From positions 8,492,501 to 8,556,500 of the forward strand of contig NC_090796.1 in NCBI RefSeq assembly GCF_040054535.1: 64,000 nucleotides of DNA, in the 5' to 3' direction. The notes under the pieces are model-generated. The model ran no database searches, was not told the DNA's origin, and saw only the letters and a list, made by a program, of their open reading frames with translations. The DNA comes from Antennarius striatus (taxonomy: Eukaryota > Chordata > Actinopteri > Lophiiformes > Antennariidae). A program made the position numbers and the translations under genes. Of the stretch, positions 54,354 to 64,000 are shown piece by piece. Position 1 is the stretch's first letter. Each line of letters begins with the position of its first letter.

Positions 54354-56217
54354 GAGAGAGAGAGAGAGCGAGGCGTTGGGGAGGGTACCCTCCTACGGAT
54401 ACGTCTCCTGACAGAGAGGCAGCACAACAAAAGAGAAGAGCATCTCAGCTGGGCAGAGGCCTCCCTGTCGCCTAGGCAACGGCAGTAATCCCAGAATACT
54501 CATGCAGTACCCATTCAAAGGGCTCTGGATTTGGGAGAAAGCCCCACATACTGTGCTTTTGTCCCCCCCCCCCCCCCCGTCCCCCCTCACCCCCCTGCCT
54601 ACTCCCACTCCACATCGCCCCTTCTCCAAATCCCAAAAGCACGCCTCTGGTGGAAGTTTGGCCACTTCCTCCTCTGCACTCTACTGGGCTGCCCAAGTGC
54701 CCCAACCCCCCGACCCCCCCCCCCACCACCACCACCACCACAAAAAAAAAAGAAGCCTGATATGAAGGATGGATCATCGGGATCGCTTTATGTCATTCAA
54801 GATTAGTCATGTTTGAAACTGAAAATGTTCCAAGATCTTCCAGAAGGAAAAAAATAACTTTGACGACAATTTGTTTTTCTTTTTGGAATCAAGGAGTCAG
54901 AAAAATTAAACAAGAGTGAAATTAACATAAAAGCTTTTGGTGTTTGCATATAAAAATAACTTTAATGGAATAGGTAGAGTGAGCTGAGAATGATCGAGCC
55001 TTGGTCTCCTCACACTCCATCCAACATGGCTGCTTCTGGCGCCGCTGACTCACCTTCGATGCTGATGGCGTTGGAGTCCAGTGACAGCTGAGCGGTCCAG
55101 TCTCCTCTCAGCTCGTAGCGGAAGGACGCGATCCTCCTGCTGATATCCTGGTGAGGTGTGGCTTGCAGGAAGAGAGCCACCCGCTCCCCCGGTAAGCGGC
55201 TGAAGCAGCGGACCCTCGGCGGTGGGGAGGACTCCAGCCGGTCTCCTACTAGGAGCTCCAGGACTCCGTCTCTCTCCAGATAAAGCTGAGCTCCGTGGAA
55301 GTCGTCCGATGGCTTGACGCAGGCCGTGATGAGGCCCGAGCTGCTGCCGCCGGGCCCCACCGCCACGGAGGGCAGCCGGGGGGAGAGGCTGAGGCGTAGG
55401 GCGCCTTTGGGATACAGCCAGTCCAGCGTGCCCTCGGAGCAGTGGAGGGAGATCTGCTCCACGCTGCCCTGCTGCTGGGACAGTCCACTGTTAGGAGGAA
55501 GAAAAAGGAAAAACCAGTGTCATTCACAGGTCCATCAGACACACTTTGGGCTTATTTACCTGGAACAACTCCTGATTAACTGCTGGATAATTAAAGAATC
55601 GCCTCATCAGTCAAACCAACCCAATCTTTTCATCATGAATGACACTGAACCATTAAATCATGACAGATCTTTGAAGTGAATGAAGGCAGATATGGCGCCC
55701 CCTGCTGGTGGCTCTGCAGAATCAGGGGGCAAACATCGCATCTTCAGGTCAATACTTACAGAAACACTGAAAATCCTCTTCAGCAGATTAGAATAAATGC
55801 ATTTAATATAAAATGCCCCTCATTAACTACTTATACAAGCCATGCTGAGTTAAGAGTTAATCCTAAAGTCTCCTGTCTGTCTAGACCCCCCCCCCATGAG
55901 TCCTGCATACAGCCCGCAGGGCAAACACAGCAGAGCACCGCAAACATCTTAATTGCACCCTAATGACAAGTTTCAACACGATGCATCCACATAAATATTG
56001 TCTTTTAGCGGCTGACTCGAAATGATAAACACCTGTAGCACCGCTGAGAGGTGTTTTTAATGCTTTCACATGCAGAAACATCAGTTGAACAGATGATGTG
56101 AGCTACTCGCCTTCCTCTCCAGCTGCACTGGTCCTCAGAATAGTTGGAAAAAACCGCGTCAAAAATGGCAAAAAATAAAATCCAAATTGTGTAAATCCGA
56201 ATCCCAGGAGCAGACAT
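52746..56217 (-). CDS. metrn: Meteorin, secreted neurotrophic factor
   Basis: Secreted protein that promotes glial differentiation and axon growth. Exons (minus): 56217-56111, 55487-55054, 53622-53563, 53059-52746. The total is 915 bases, 304 aa (human METRN 293). A signal peptide spans residues 1 to about 24 (IYTIWILFFAIFDAVFS). The mature start NYSEDQCSWRGSGL is the family hallmark. Further matches: GTLDWLYPKGALRLSL, VALFLQATPHQDISRRIASF, DACRPC, AVCTSDFVIRG, RVFRQK, LLQCGVKPGPGSFLF and FGEAWLGCAPRYKDF. Cysteines are kept as in the family. Intron 1 uses a GC donor (GGAAG|GCGAGT) with a normal acceptor; this join restores the conserved WRGSGL. Other introns are GT-AG. I call METRN rather than METRNL because of the ccdc78 neighbour; the two paralogues are similar, so the sequence alone is less decisive. 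Confidence 0.92.
53349..53403. repeat. (TG)n microsatellite in metrn intron 3
   Basis: About 55 bases of pure TG; transcribed as CA repeats from the metrn strand. It begins about 160 bases downstream of exon 3. Confidence 0.97.
54293..54368. repeat. (TG)n(GA)n microsatellite in metrn intron 2
   Basis: About 59 bases of TG followed by a short GA run; CA repeats in the metrn transcript. Confidence 0.97.
54559..54752. repeat. C-rich low-complexity tracts
   Basis: Poly-C at about 54560-54578, then C-rich sequence and a CCCCCACC(ACC)n A-run at 54710-54752, in metrn intron 2. The proline- and glycine-rich ORFs across it are artefacts. Confidence 0.85.
55695..55708 (-). promoter_or_regulatory. CTCF consensus site in metrn intron 1
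   Basis: The minus strand reads CCAGCAGGGGGCGC, a full match to the CTCF core CCASYAGRKGGCRS. It sits about 400 bases inside metrn from the start codon. Occupancy is unknown. Confidence 0.6.
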
Positions 56218-56600
56218 TTTGCTGAGTAAATGATGCCAATAAAGATAAATAAATAACTCGTTCCAATTGTGCGACGTCCTAAAGCTCTGCGAGTGAAATC
56301 CTTTTACGAAATTAAAATGACTTTATTTGTGATAACCTCCATCATCAGCATCCTCTCTCCCCGATGCGTGAGACCAGAGGACACCTCTCCACGTTTCCGT
56401 CCGCTCCAGACTCCTCCGGGCCGCTGAGCGTTAGAAAATCAAGAGCAACGAAACTATAAACCCTCTGGAAAACTTCACGGACCAATCAGAGAGCGGGAAG
56501 TGAAACTTTAAACCACTCACACAGCGGAGGGGGAGGGACAAAGGACTGCAAATACTTGACGGGAATTGCTCTAATTCCCCGTCGGACAAGCGTAGAACAC
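56218..56600 (-). promoter_or_regulatory. metrn: probable metrn promoter / 5'UTR
   Basis: Sequence upstream of the metrn ATG on the minus strand, locally GC-rich with several CpGs at 56340-56420. A CCAATCAGAGAG element lies at 56482-56493 on the plus strand (an inverted CCAAT box). No TATA box stands out. Boundaries are approximate. Confidence 0.4.
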
Positions 56601-57428
56601 ACAAATTAATTGTTATCTGTTGTATTGTCCATTTTCTGTTTTATTTAAAATCATACTTGATCATTTATTCATGCAATTTTCCTGTAAAATAATTTGTAAC
56701 TCATAACTATAGTATTAATAAAGATTATAATTATCACCGATGTATGTTAAAAGTTCAACTTTTACACAGAATAAATCACTTTCTTCACTTTATGTGTCCC
56801 ACCTTCTATACACACCTGTAAGGGAACCAGACCTGCTTCCAAACTTCTGTCTCCATGTCATCTTAAGAATGTGTTAACTTCAGATTTAAGGTGTTTGAGT
56901 GCAAATAAATTTTTAGTGTGAAACTAATTTATAAAAAGGTCAAATAAAAAAAGTGAAGAGGCAATAAACTCATTTCTCAGTGCAGGGAGTCTTTAAATAC
57001 ATCACAAAAGGATTTGTGAGGCTGCGCTTCATTTTAGAAAAAAAAAATATTTTCAAAACTTTTATATTCCTTTTTTCTCAGTTTCACTCTGCATTCTTTT
57101 TGATAGCAGAAAAAGTCAGGAGAGACATAAAACAAATCAATTTCAGTCACACCATTTGACAGTGATGATGATGGAGATTTTGACTCCTCTGATTGTCGTG
57201 CCCCCTGCCCTTTACCCCACTGGGTTTCCCTTTCATGTTGTGGTATTTATAACCAAATCAAATATTCCTTTGTGCCAGCACTGCAATCCATCTCCACACA
57301 CCAGTGACTTTTGGTGTACGTGTGTGTTTTTGTCTGTGTGTGCATAATGGAAATCTCAACCCCCCTCCAATGGAGTTATGACAAGCCCTCAGACTAACAC
57401 AAAGGCACATGTGCAGAAATCCAGCGGC

Positions 57429-57434
57429 TTTATT
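57429..57434 (-). terminator. candidate minus-strand polyadenylation signal
   Basis: The minus strand reads ACAATAAAGCCGCTGG and is followed by a GT-rich TGTGCCTTTGTGTTAG downstream element, which is a good 3'-end arrangement. It implies a minus-strand transcript entering from higher coordinates. Confidence 0.35.
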
Positions 57435-58805
57435 GTCTGTGGTTGGACAGAGTTTCGTCTTCTGTGAGGCAGTTCAAAGCAACAGAGTTTAAAGATCCAA
57501 GCAGTGGGGTGGGAGGGGTGACAGTCAAAGAAAAATGGGCATAAATTCATTCTTAAACTTTGTTACGGACTTTACAAATATGTCATAGGATCCACATGTG
57601 CATTCAACCCATGACAGTCAGAATTACTCTTTGTCAAACGGGTCAGTATGCACATTTTCATGCATGCCTACGTTGAAACAGAAGCATGTGTGCTTTGCAG
57701 TGCTGGTGACGGAGCTGTGGCTCCAGATCACATTTAATCTTACATAATGCATTAATATGCATTTGAGAATTTATAGATATGCAGTACAACTGATGTATTT
57801 CAGGATCTCAAATATCTCACTTAATCATGGAATATGAAACTGGTAATTAATAATAAAGTATGTCACATTGTGATTACAAAGGTGTACCCCAAGTTAATAC
57901 AGATTGTGAGTTAAATACACCTAACAGCACCTCTAAACTCATTTAATTTGATTAATCAGAACAAAAATGTGCAAATTTAAAAAGTTCTACATCTAACCAT
58001 TTCCAGCTAAAAATGAAACATTTTCATAGAAATGCAAACAATAAATTCATGTCTCATGTATATCACAAAATAATGTGTCTAATAATGAATATATCTCTAT
58101 ATTTAAAAGACATTGCATTGGTATCATTATTATTATGATAAAAACAATATTTCACAGATGTTCATTTTCTCCTTATATATACTAAAATACTAAAATACTA
58201 AAATCTGACACCAGATTGAATCAGTTTGTTCTTGCAAGTTTTCTTATTTTACTAAATGTGTGGTAGATCTTATGTAGATGCCCCTGTGTAATTTCTGGTC
58301 AGGTCAGTAAAAAAAAGATGTAATGGGAGATAATCCTTATCTAGTTGATGATTGCCATGAAAATCCAAAGGATTTTTCCATGGACCATCCCTTACCTCTC
58401 CAAAGCAAGCACAAAATAATCTGTTCATAACTTTTTGAGTAATTCTGCTAACAGACAGACAAACAAACCAATGCCAGAAAAAAACATGGTCGAGGGAATG
58501 AATCCAAAGAAAAAATCAGGACATCCTGAAAACAAATCACTCACACTCTTTTCAGTGCTGGCCCACATTAAACAGTGCTGACCTGTAGATGAACCTAACA
58601 GCTAATTCTTCTACATCATCAACACTTTCATATTTCTTGATTCGGTTTTTTTTTCTTCTTAATTTCAAAATATTTAAACTATTTCTAACACACAACAGAC
58701 ATTTACGTGTCTCTACTAGAATACCTAATCCACACATTGGTGTCACACAATCTTTGTGTTGTCTTTCACATAGGACTGAAGCAGAAATTATACACCTAAC
58801 AGGTT

Positions 58806-59033
58806 TTAAGTTACATTCACATCTCTGAATGTGTGAACCATCAGATCCTGTTGTTTCTGTTGTGCAGCCAGAACAATGCCATCTTTGATTCTAATGAAAC
58901 ACTGTCTGTTGTCCTGGTCCTCAGCCAGATCCCTATAGAGTGTTAGCGCTCCGTTCTGCTGCGTTCTCACCGGACCACCGATGAGAGCGTCCTCAAACAG
59001 CACCAATGTACGCTTACGAGAGTTTCCATGCAT
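58806..59033 (-). CDS. uncharacterised candidate terminal exon
   Basis: An open 75-codon stretch containing VLFEDALIGGPVR, LYRDLAEDQDNRQCF and IRIKDGIVLAAQQ, ending HTFRDVNVT and stop. It has protein-like composition and sits 1.4 kb before the polyadenylation signal at 57429. I do not recognise it. No convincing acceptor or upstream exon was found, and a chance ORF of this length is common. Confidence 0.2.
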   Translation of the reverse strand: MHGNSRKRTLVLFEDALIGGPVRTQQNGALTLYRDLAEDQDNRQCFIRIKDGIVLAAQQKQQDLMVHTFRDVNVT

Positions 59034-61399
59034 GTGTTAGTGCTGTGTCTATTTACTCTGTACTCGGCATTCCTCTGTGTGCATGAGCAAACACAGGGAG
59101 GATGTAGTGACAGTGTGGTGTTACTGGTGTTTACGGGACCTTGACATTGTGCAACTTTTCTTTCAATGTCTGTTCTCGCTCGCTCAAGCACACAGAGACT
59201 CTTCAAACACTTACATAGAGGCAATATGTAATCCATGTGAACAAAAAAGGTGAGAAGGTTCCACTTCAGAATTGAAAAAGCTGAATGTATTACTGTAACA
59301 AAAAAGTAAAGCATGGCTAGCTTGCAGAAAGCCCTATAGAGCATTGGTTTTTGGTCATAAAAGGAACAATCTGTATGTTGCATATGCCTCGGAGCATGTA
59401 TGGTGATGAACAGACTATATTTCATTCCAAAAAAGCTTGATTTGCTTGTACAAAACAGCAGAGGACAATCTGATCTGTGTTGAGAAGTTGAGATGTCTTT
59501 GTTCCCAGACTTTCCAGCGGCTTCCCATAGCAAGTCGGTGCTAATCCATTTGATCTGACATTGCTGCTGTTTGTTTTGCTGGACAGAGCCATCTATCTAC
59601 TGGTAATGAGATCTAAGACCTTGGCAGGATGACTCTGATAATCAGCCTACATCCAAGGTGACAGGAAAAAAAAAAAAGACCTACCCAGTACAGGATTTTG
59701 CTGTGTTTCCTGGTTCCTTTGTCATTGGTCATGAGGTGACATTCAAATAGATACAAAAACATGGAACATAATTGTCTTTATAAATTAATTAAGAATATTG
59801 AAGAGTGCACAATAAGTACTGGTGTCACATGGGTTTTGTTGCTGACCAAATCAGAGGATCCCAACCTGTAACCCTTAAGGATTGCATTATTTATGACTTT
59901 TAGATCAGTCAGCGACGACCTTAAACATTGACGTATTGAGGAAACAGGAAAGAGGCTGTGTTGAACCTTCACCCAACTGTTGTGATGAGTCAGTGTGACT
60001 AGTGCAGTTTGTGTTTTCCCACTTTCCCATGCAGGTGAGCAGTTCCTGCGTTCATGGTTGTGAGGAGGAACCAGAGCGAAGAGGTCGGAAAAACTTGTGC
60101 TGATATTTACCCTCTGAGCCCCCATGGGAGCTGCATGTGAAAACTGACACCTGCTCTCTCATTGCACTTTCTCAGGATCCCAATTGTGTATGTGTTTGTT
60201 TGTATGACAGTAGATTTCTCCTACAGCCTCTCATGTCGGTATGTGTGACTTTGTTAGCGTAAAGCCCAGTGGGAAACTGAATACAAGAGGGTCCTATACC
60301 AGATAAACACTGTCAGAAAGGGTTGATAGTAAACGCAGCTGGAAACGCGCAGAGAAACCCTGAGAATGCTCGCTAATGCTTTTTCAAACATGTAATAGAT
60401 CACTTAGCTTCACAGTCACATTATTCTCATGTGTGCTTTAATCTTCTCTGCAGTGATCTCACATAACTTTAACTTTAAGATCCATTTCATGTGATAAATT
60501 ATGACACAAAGTCTGGCTAAAGTGATTTTTATTTGGACCAATCTCTCACATATCAGATACACACATTGTGTTGTTGTAGTTTGGTATATTTCTTTCCAAT
60601 TCATCACTGCCATTTGTGTTTATGCGCCTTTTTTGACACGTTAACATTCAAACCACTTTCAAGATGTTCATTTAAGTCTCCTTTATAGCTCCACACACAC
60701 AATCCATTTCTTGCATTCAGCAGCTCCAAATATAACCTAATTATAGTGTCTGAGGTCAGAGGTCACAGCTGGGTGCCCTGGGGACCTTTCATTAACAAAA
60801 TGGAGGGAAGAGGCTGCAGGTGTTTAAAATAGATCACTCTATCTATTGTGACTAAATTCAGGAAGTTCTTAAATTTGAGTTTTTCCTGTAATAAAATACA
60901 CCCTTTGTGCATTATACATTGTGTCAAGTAGACATTCCGACATTTATCAGGACAGAATTTTCAAAACTGACATGAACTATTACTATTTTATACTAGTCAA
61001 TACATCCCAAATGAAGGGAGCTATTGTTCTGCATTATTATAGATTATAAATGATAGCAAATGCTACTCAGCCATAATAACAACATTTCACATGTTAACAC
61101 TCTTCAACTTCACTCTGGTTATTTAACATTATAGATTGAAACAACACCCCTCTCCATTATGTATCTCAGACATGTGATTTCTAAAGATATCTGCAGACAC
61201 TAATTTTTTTTTGAAAGGTTTTTTGACTTATTTTGAGTCAGATGTCCAATGATAAATTTAAGCAAGATTTGGTTGCAGACAGATGGAAAGGAGCATGTGT
61301 TGCACTCTTGTATAGATGCTGCATTCCCTCATTAGAGATAGAGGGAAACCATTTAAGTGTTTAAATTAACGGATGACATTTCCTTTCACTTCATGTTTA

Positions 61400-61830
61400 T
61401 GACTCTCAATAGCCGCAATTAACAGAGCATCTCCCAGTGCCATTATTTGAATTCCAGATTAGAGTGTTGTTATCAGCAGCCAAGAGGAGCTCTGGGAATG
61501 CCTCTGGCCCACTGGATTGGATTGGCTGTGTTGTTTCAGCCCAGGTGGGGGTCAGACAGAGGTTCTCCTTCTGTCTTGTTTGCAGAACTATCACCCCCGA
61601 CTCCAGTTCTAATTGGCTGAATCGACTTGGAGGGAAACCTAACAAAAAACAAGATCCCTCCAAAATTGACAATAGGTATGGTGTTTTACATATGTCCATA
61701 GGAAAGACAGATGTTGTCGTCCTCGACCACATCCATTTCAATGCCCTTATTTGGACACAATGACAGCGAATACAAAAGGGATATATTTTGGCGGTCAAGG
61801 CAGATGCATAATTTTGGCGGTCAAGATGGA
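61400..61830. promoter_or_regulatory. candidate conserved non-coding element
   Basis: High-complexity block with no repeats that is open on both strands (147 codons minus, 108 codons plus), which usually reflects composition rather than coding. It ends with a duplicated ATTTTGGCGGTCAAG at 61785-61799 and 61811-61825. Inference only. Confidence 0.3.
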
Positions 61831-62442
61831 TTGCAATAGAATTTTCCAATTGTAATTCAGCCTGTGATTCAGATGACCAACACAGACTTGATTTAATTAT
61901 AATGCATCAGCGAACGCCAGTTATTTTCTTAAAGTAATGAAATAACTCTAAACCTGAGAATGAGACAAGATCAGCTGAATTTCTTTCATAGTTAAGAAAA
62001 CTGCTTGACTTAACTTTTAAGAGGGTGAAAGCGCATTCTGCATTCAGCGACATATGTTAATCTTTATTTGTAAAAAATAAAAATAAAGGATGCATTGAGT
62101 TTGTGGACCTTCTGATGAATTCAGTCTTAATGATAAACTAATCTAACCAGTTGTTAACTCCAACCAAGCTGTTCATTTGAGTGTCACAATGTGCCTGCAT
62201 AACGTAGTATTGAACTGTTCCTGTTCCACTCAGTATAGACTTTATCAGCTCTCATAGCAAATTATATATTAACATTCTGTTAAAAGAAAATGCATCAAAA
62301 ACACTTTACAACTAAGATAAAAGTTCTATTTATAAGATATAAAAATGCATTAGTTTCTCTAACTAAATGAGACAAAGTAAAAAATATAATAAAGAAGGGA
62401 ATAGCCCTTCTTTTTATTTTGTTGCTTGACTGAACATGATGT

Positions 62443-62496
62443 CCACCTCCTCCTCGTCCTCTTCGTTCTCCTCCTCCTCCTCCTCCTCCTCCTCAC
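62443..62496. repeat. (CTC/TCC)n trinucleotide repeat
   Basis: Imperfect CTC repeat that reads as a run of Glu with Asp/Asn on the minus strand, possibly inside a terminal exon ending at 62414. Confidence 0.85.
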
Positions 62497-62576
62497 TGCA
62501 TCCTTTCCTGTGAATTGAATTTGGACTGACTATAGGTCATCCTTGGCTGTGCAGAATATAATTAGTCTGCCTAAAC

Positions 62577-62602
62577 ATGCACACACACACACACACACAC
62601 AT
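62577..62602. repeat. (AC)n microsatellite
   Basis: About 26 bases of AC dinucleotide. Confidence 0.9.
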
Positions 62603-64000
62603 ACACAGACTCACACACAGACTTTAAACTTTAAACCCACGCTATACAATGGCCAGTTCAGACAATAGACACATGCCAATACTATGACCCCCTCGGCTAT
62701 CTCCCCAAGCACAAAAAAACCTTCCTTGTCCTCCCTAAAAAGCCCCCGCCCTCCTGCTCACTCAGCAGAATAATGAGACCGATGAGGTTACATTTTCTAC
62801 GTATCACATTTCACATCACACCGCAGAAATAACAGTGAGTGTGACAGGTGCTGAACGTCGGCTGTTCCTATAAAGATTTCAAATTCGACTGGTGATTGGA
62901 ATTTTGTTTGACATCTCGTCAGTCTATTAAGTTTCAAGTAATAAATTCACGTGTGTGTTATAATCTCCCAGCTAAATTTATACCCAAAGATGGAGATGCT
63001 TTTTATTTTTTCTACCAAACTTTAAACTGCAATTTTAGCCACTATTTCTGATTGATAGTAATATACTTTTAAATGTTGGGATACTTGTATAACTTACACC
63101 AATTATAAATTTTGAGAGAGGGCAGTGTGAAGGCAAAAATAACAGGATTAAGGTTTTAAAAAATCTCAAATGCACTCGACTAAGACGTGTACTAATGATC
63201 TCTCTTTAAGCCTCGGCAGTAATCCCCGAACCTTCACACTTCAGCCTCCAGACGACAATTAATATCTCTGAATAGGAACTATAATTGCAAACAAAATCTG
63301 AATCCTCAGTGTCTTTTAAATTCATCTTCTTTCATCAATGCCATTCATACTCTTGGGGGACCTGCAGCCTTGTCCCTGGGCCCCTTTTCATCATTTTTTT
63401 AAAAAGGCTGTTGCTAAAGAGCTTCCTCTTCTTCATCCTAAACACCTTCCTCTGCCTCATCAGTGGAACTATGCCTTTTAAAAAATATATTCAAGTGAAG
63501 CAAAGGCGGGGGGTGCAGTGGGGAAACCTTGAGGGGACCGCCAAAATTTGTTGTCTCCCTGGCTCCATTAAAACCCAACCCCCAGTGTCTCGGACACACA
63601 CTACTTCAGGGGTATCACATCACCTTTCCCTTGGGGTGTACCGGTGGGCGAGCCCATATGCTCTCATGTTAGCAGGTGGATTTGAATGAAAACAACAGGT
63701 GTGATGTATTTGTGGTGGTTTCACTGACTTTTCAGTATTTAAAACAATAAACAGCTCCATGCAGTTATTTATTTGAATGTTTTTTCTTCCGATGAACTGA
63801 TGAACAGAGAAAACTGACAGAATAAAAACAGTGCATACACCAATCGGTGTGTGATGAAGAGAGTCTTCAATAGGAGTGGCTTCTCTCTGCAATGAAGTGT
63901 GTCTTCCTGCAGACGAGGGAGGGTGGGAAGAAAAGATCAAAAACAGAATCAAAACAGAACTTGCAGGACAATTGAGGATGGAGGAAACTTGACACATTAA

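Larger units (their letters stand above)
56601..64000. other. interval upstream of metrn, no identified gene
   Basis: Mostly AT-rich non-coding DNA. It holds a good minus-strand polyadenylation hexamer at 57429-57434, weak minus-strand exon candidates (58806-59033 and 62414-62507), a CTC/TCC repeat (62443-62496), an AC repeat (62577-62602) and high-complexity blocks at 61400-61830 and 63330-63680. I could not connect any of these into a known gene. Confidence 0.6.

Noticed and set aside
54502-54806. Proline- and histidine-rich ORFs
   Set aside because: They arise from poly-C and ACC tracts in metrn intron 2.
55314-55679. 121-codon plus-strand ORF
   Set aside because: It is the antisense shadow of metrn exon 2, which is GC-rich.
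52746-56217. Assigning the meteorin gene to metrnl
   Set aside because: Several blocks resemble both paralogues, but convergent adjacency to ccdc78 matches METRN in human, and the length is closer to METRN.
58967-59533. 188-codon minus-strand ORF
   Set aside because: Cysteine- and histidine-rich without domain pattern, no acceptor, and it overlaps another candidate frame. It looks like a chance ORF.
61406-61849. 147-codon minus-strand ORF
   Set aside because: The opposite strand is also open over the same bases and the protein has no recognisable pattern. More likely a non-coding element.

Overview
This window is vertebrate nuclear DNA. The proteins, compact introns and repeat content point to a teleost fish, probably a spiny-rayed species (the species-level guess is inference). 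I assembled five multi-exon genes and a sixth nested one by joining open stretches at splice sites and comparing the products with family members I know. All six have human orthologues in 16p13.3, so this is a conserved syntenic block.

Layout. 1-6026 (+): the 3' part of rab11fip3, cut by the window edge, ending in a Rab11-binding helix; its 3'UTR and a gene-free stretch follow to 10.6 kb. 10596-16470 (+): telo2, 20 coding exons, 827 aa. 16.5-18.4 kb: an intergenic stretch with a decayed repeat, a perfect 42-bp palindrome, a tRNA-derived SINE and then the ift140 promoter with an RFX X-box. 18378-36143 (+): ift140, 29 coding exons, 1442 aa. Its 9.2-kb intron 17 contains tmem204 (-), 3 coding exons, 226 aa. 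36945-41700 (+): ccdc78, 14 exons, 551 aa. 41.7-52.1 kb: no gene seen, but a mariner-like MITE, a LINE-tail fragment, a long ATCC microsatellite and blocks that look like conserved non-coding sequence. 52746-56217 (-): metrn, 4 exons, 304 aa, with a GC-AG first intron. 56.2-64 kb: no gene I can identify, two weak candidate terminal exons on the minus strand, and more blocks resembling conserved elements.

Shared biology. IFT140 (retrograde ciliary transport), CCDC78 (centriole amplification in multiciliated cells) and RAB11FIP3 (Rab11 recycling at the centrosome, rhodopsin delivery to cilia) all act at the centrosome or cilium. TELO2 assembles PIKK kinases, TMEM204 is a claudin-like membrane protein, and METRN is a secreted neurotrophic factor. 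I saw no CRISPR array, bacterial-type operon, intact transposase or provirus. I found no new multi-gene system; the notable items are gene architecture (nesting, inversion, a non-canonical intron, a frame-neutral exon) and short structured DNA elements.
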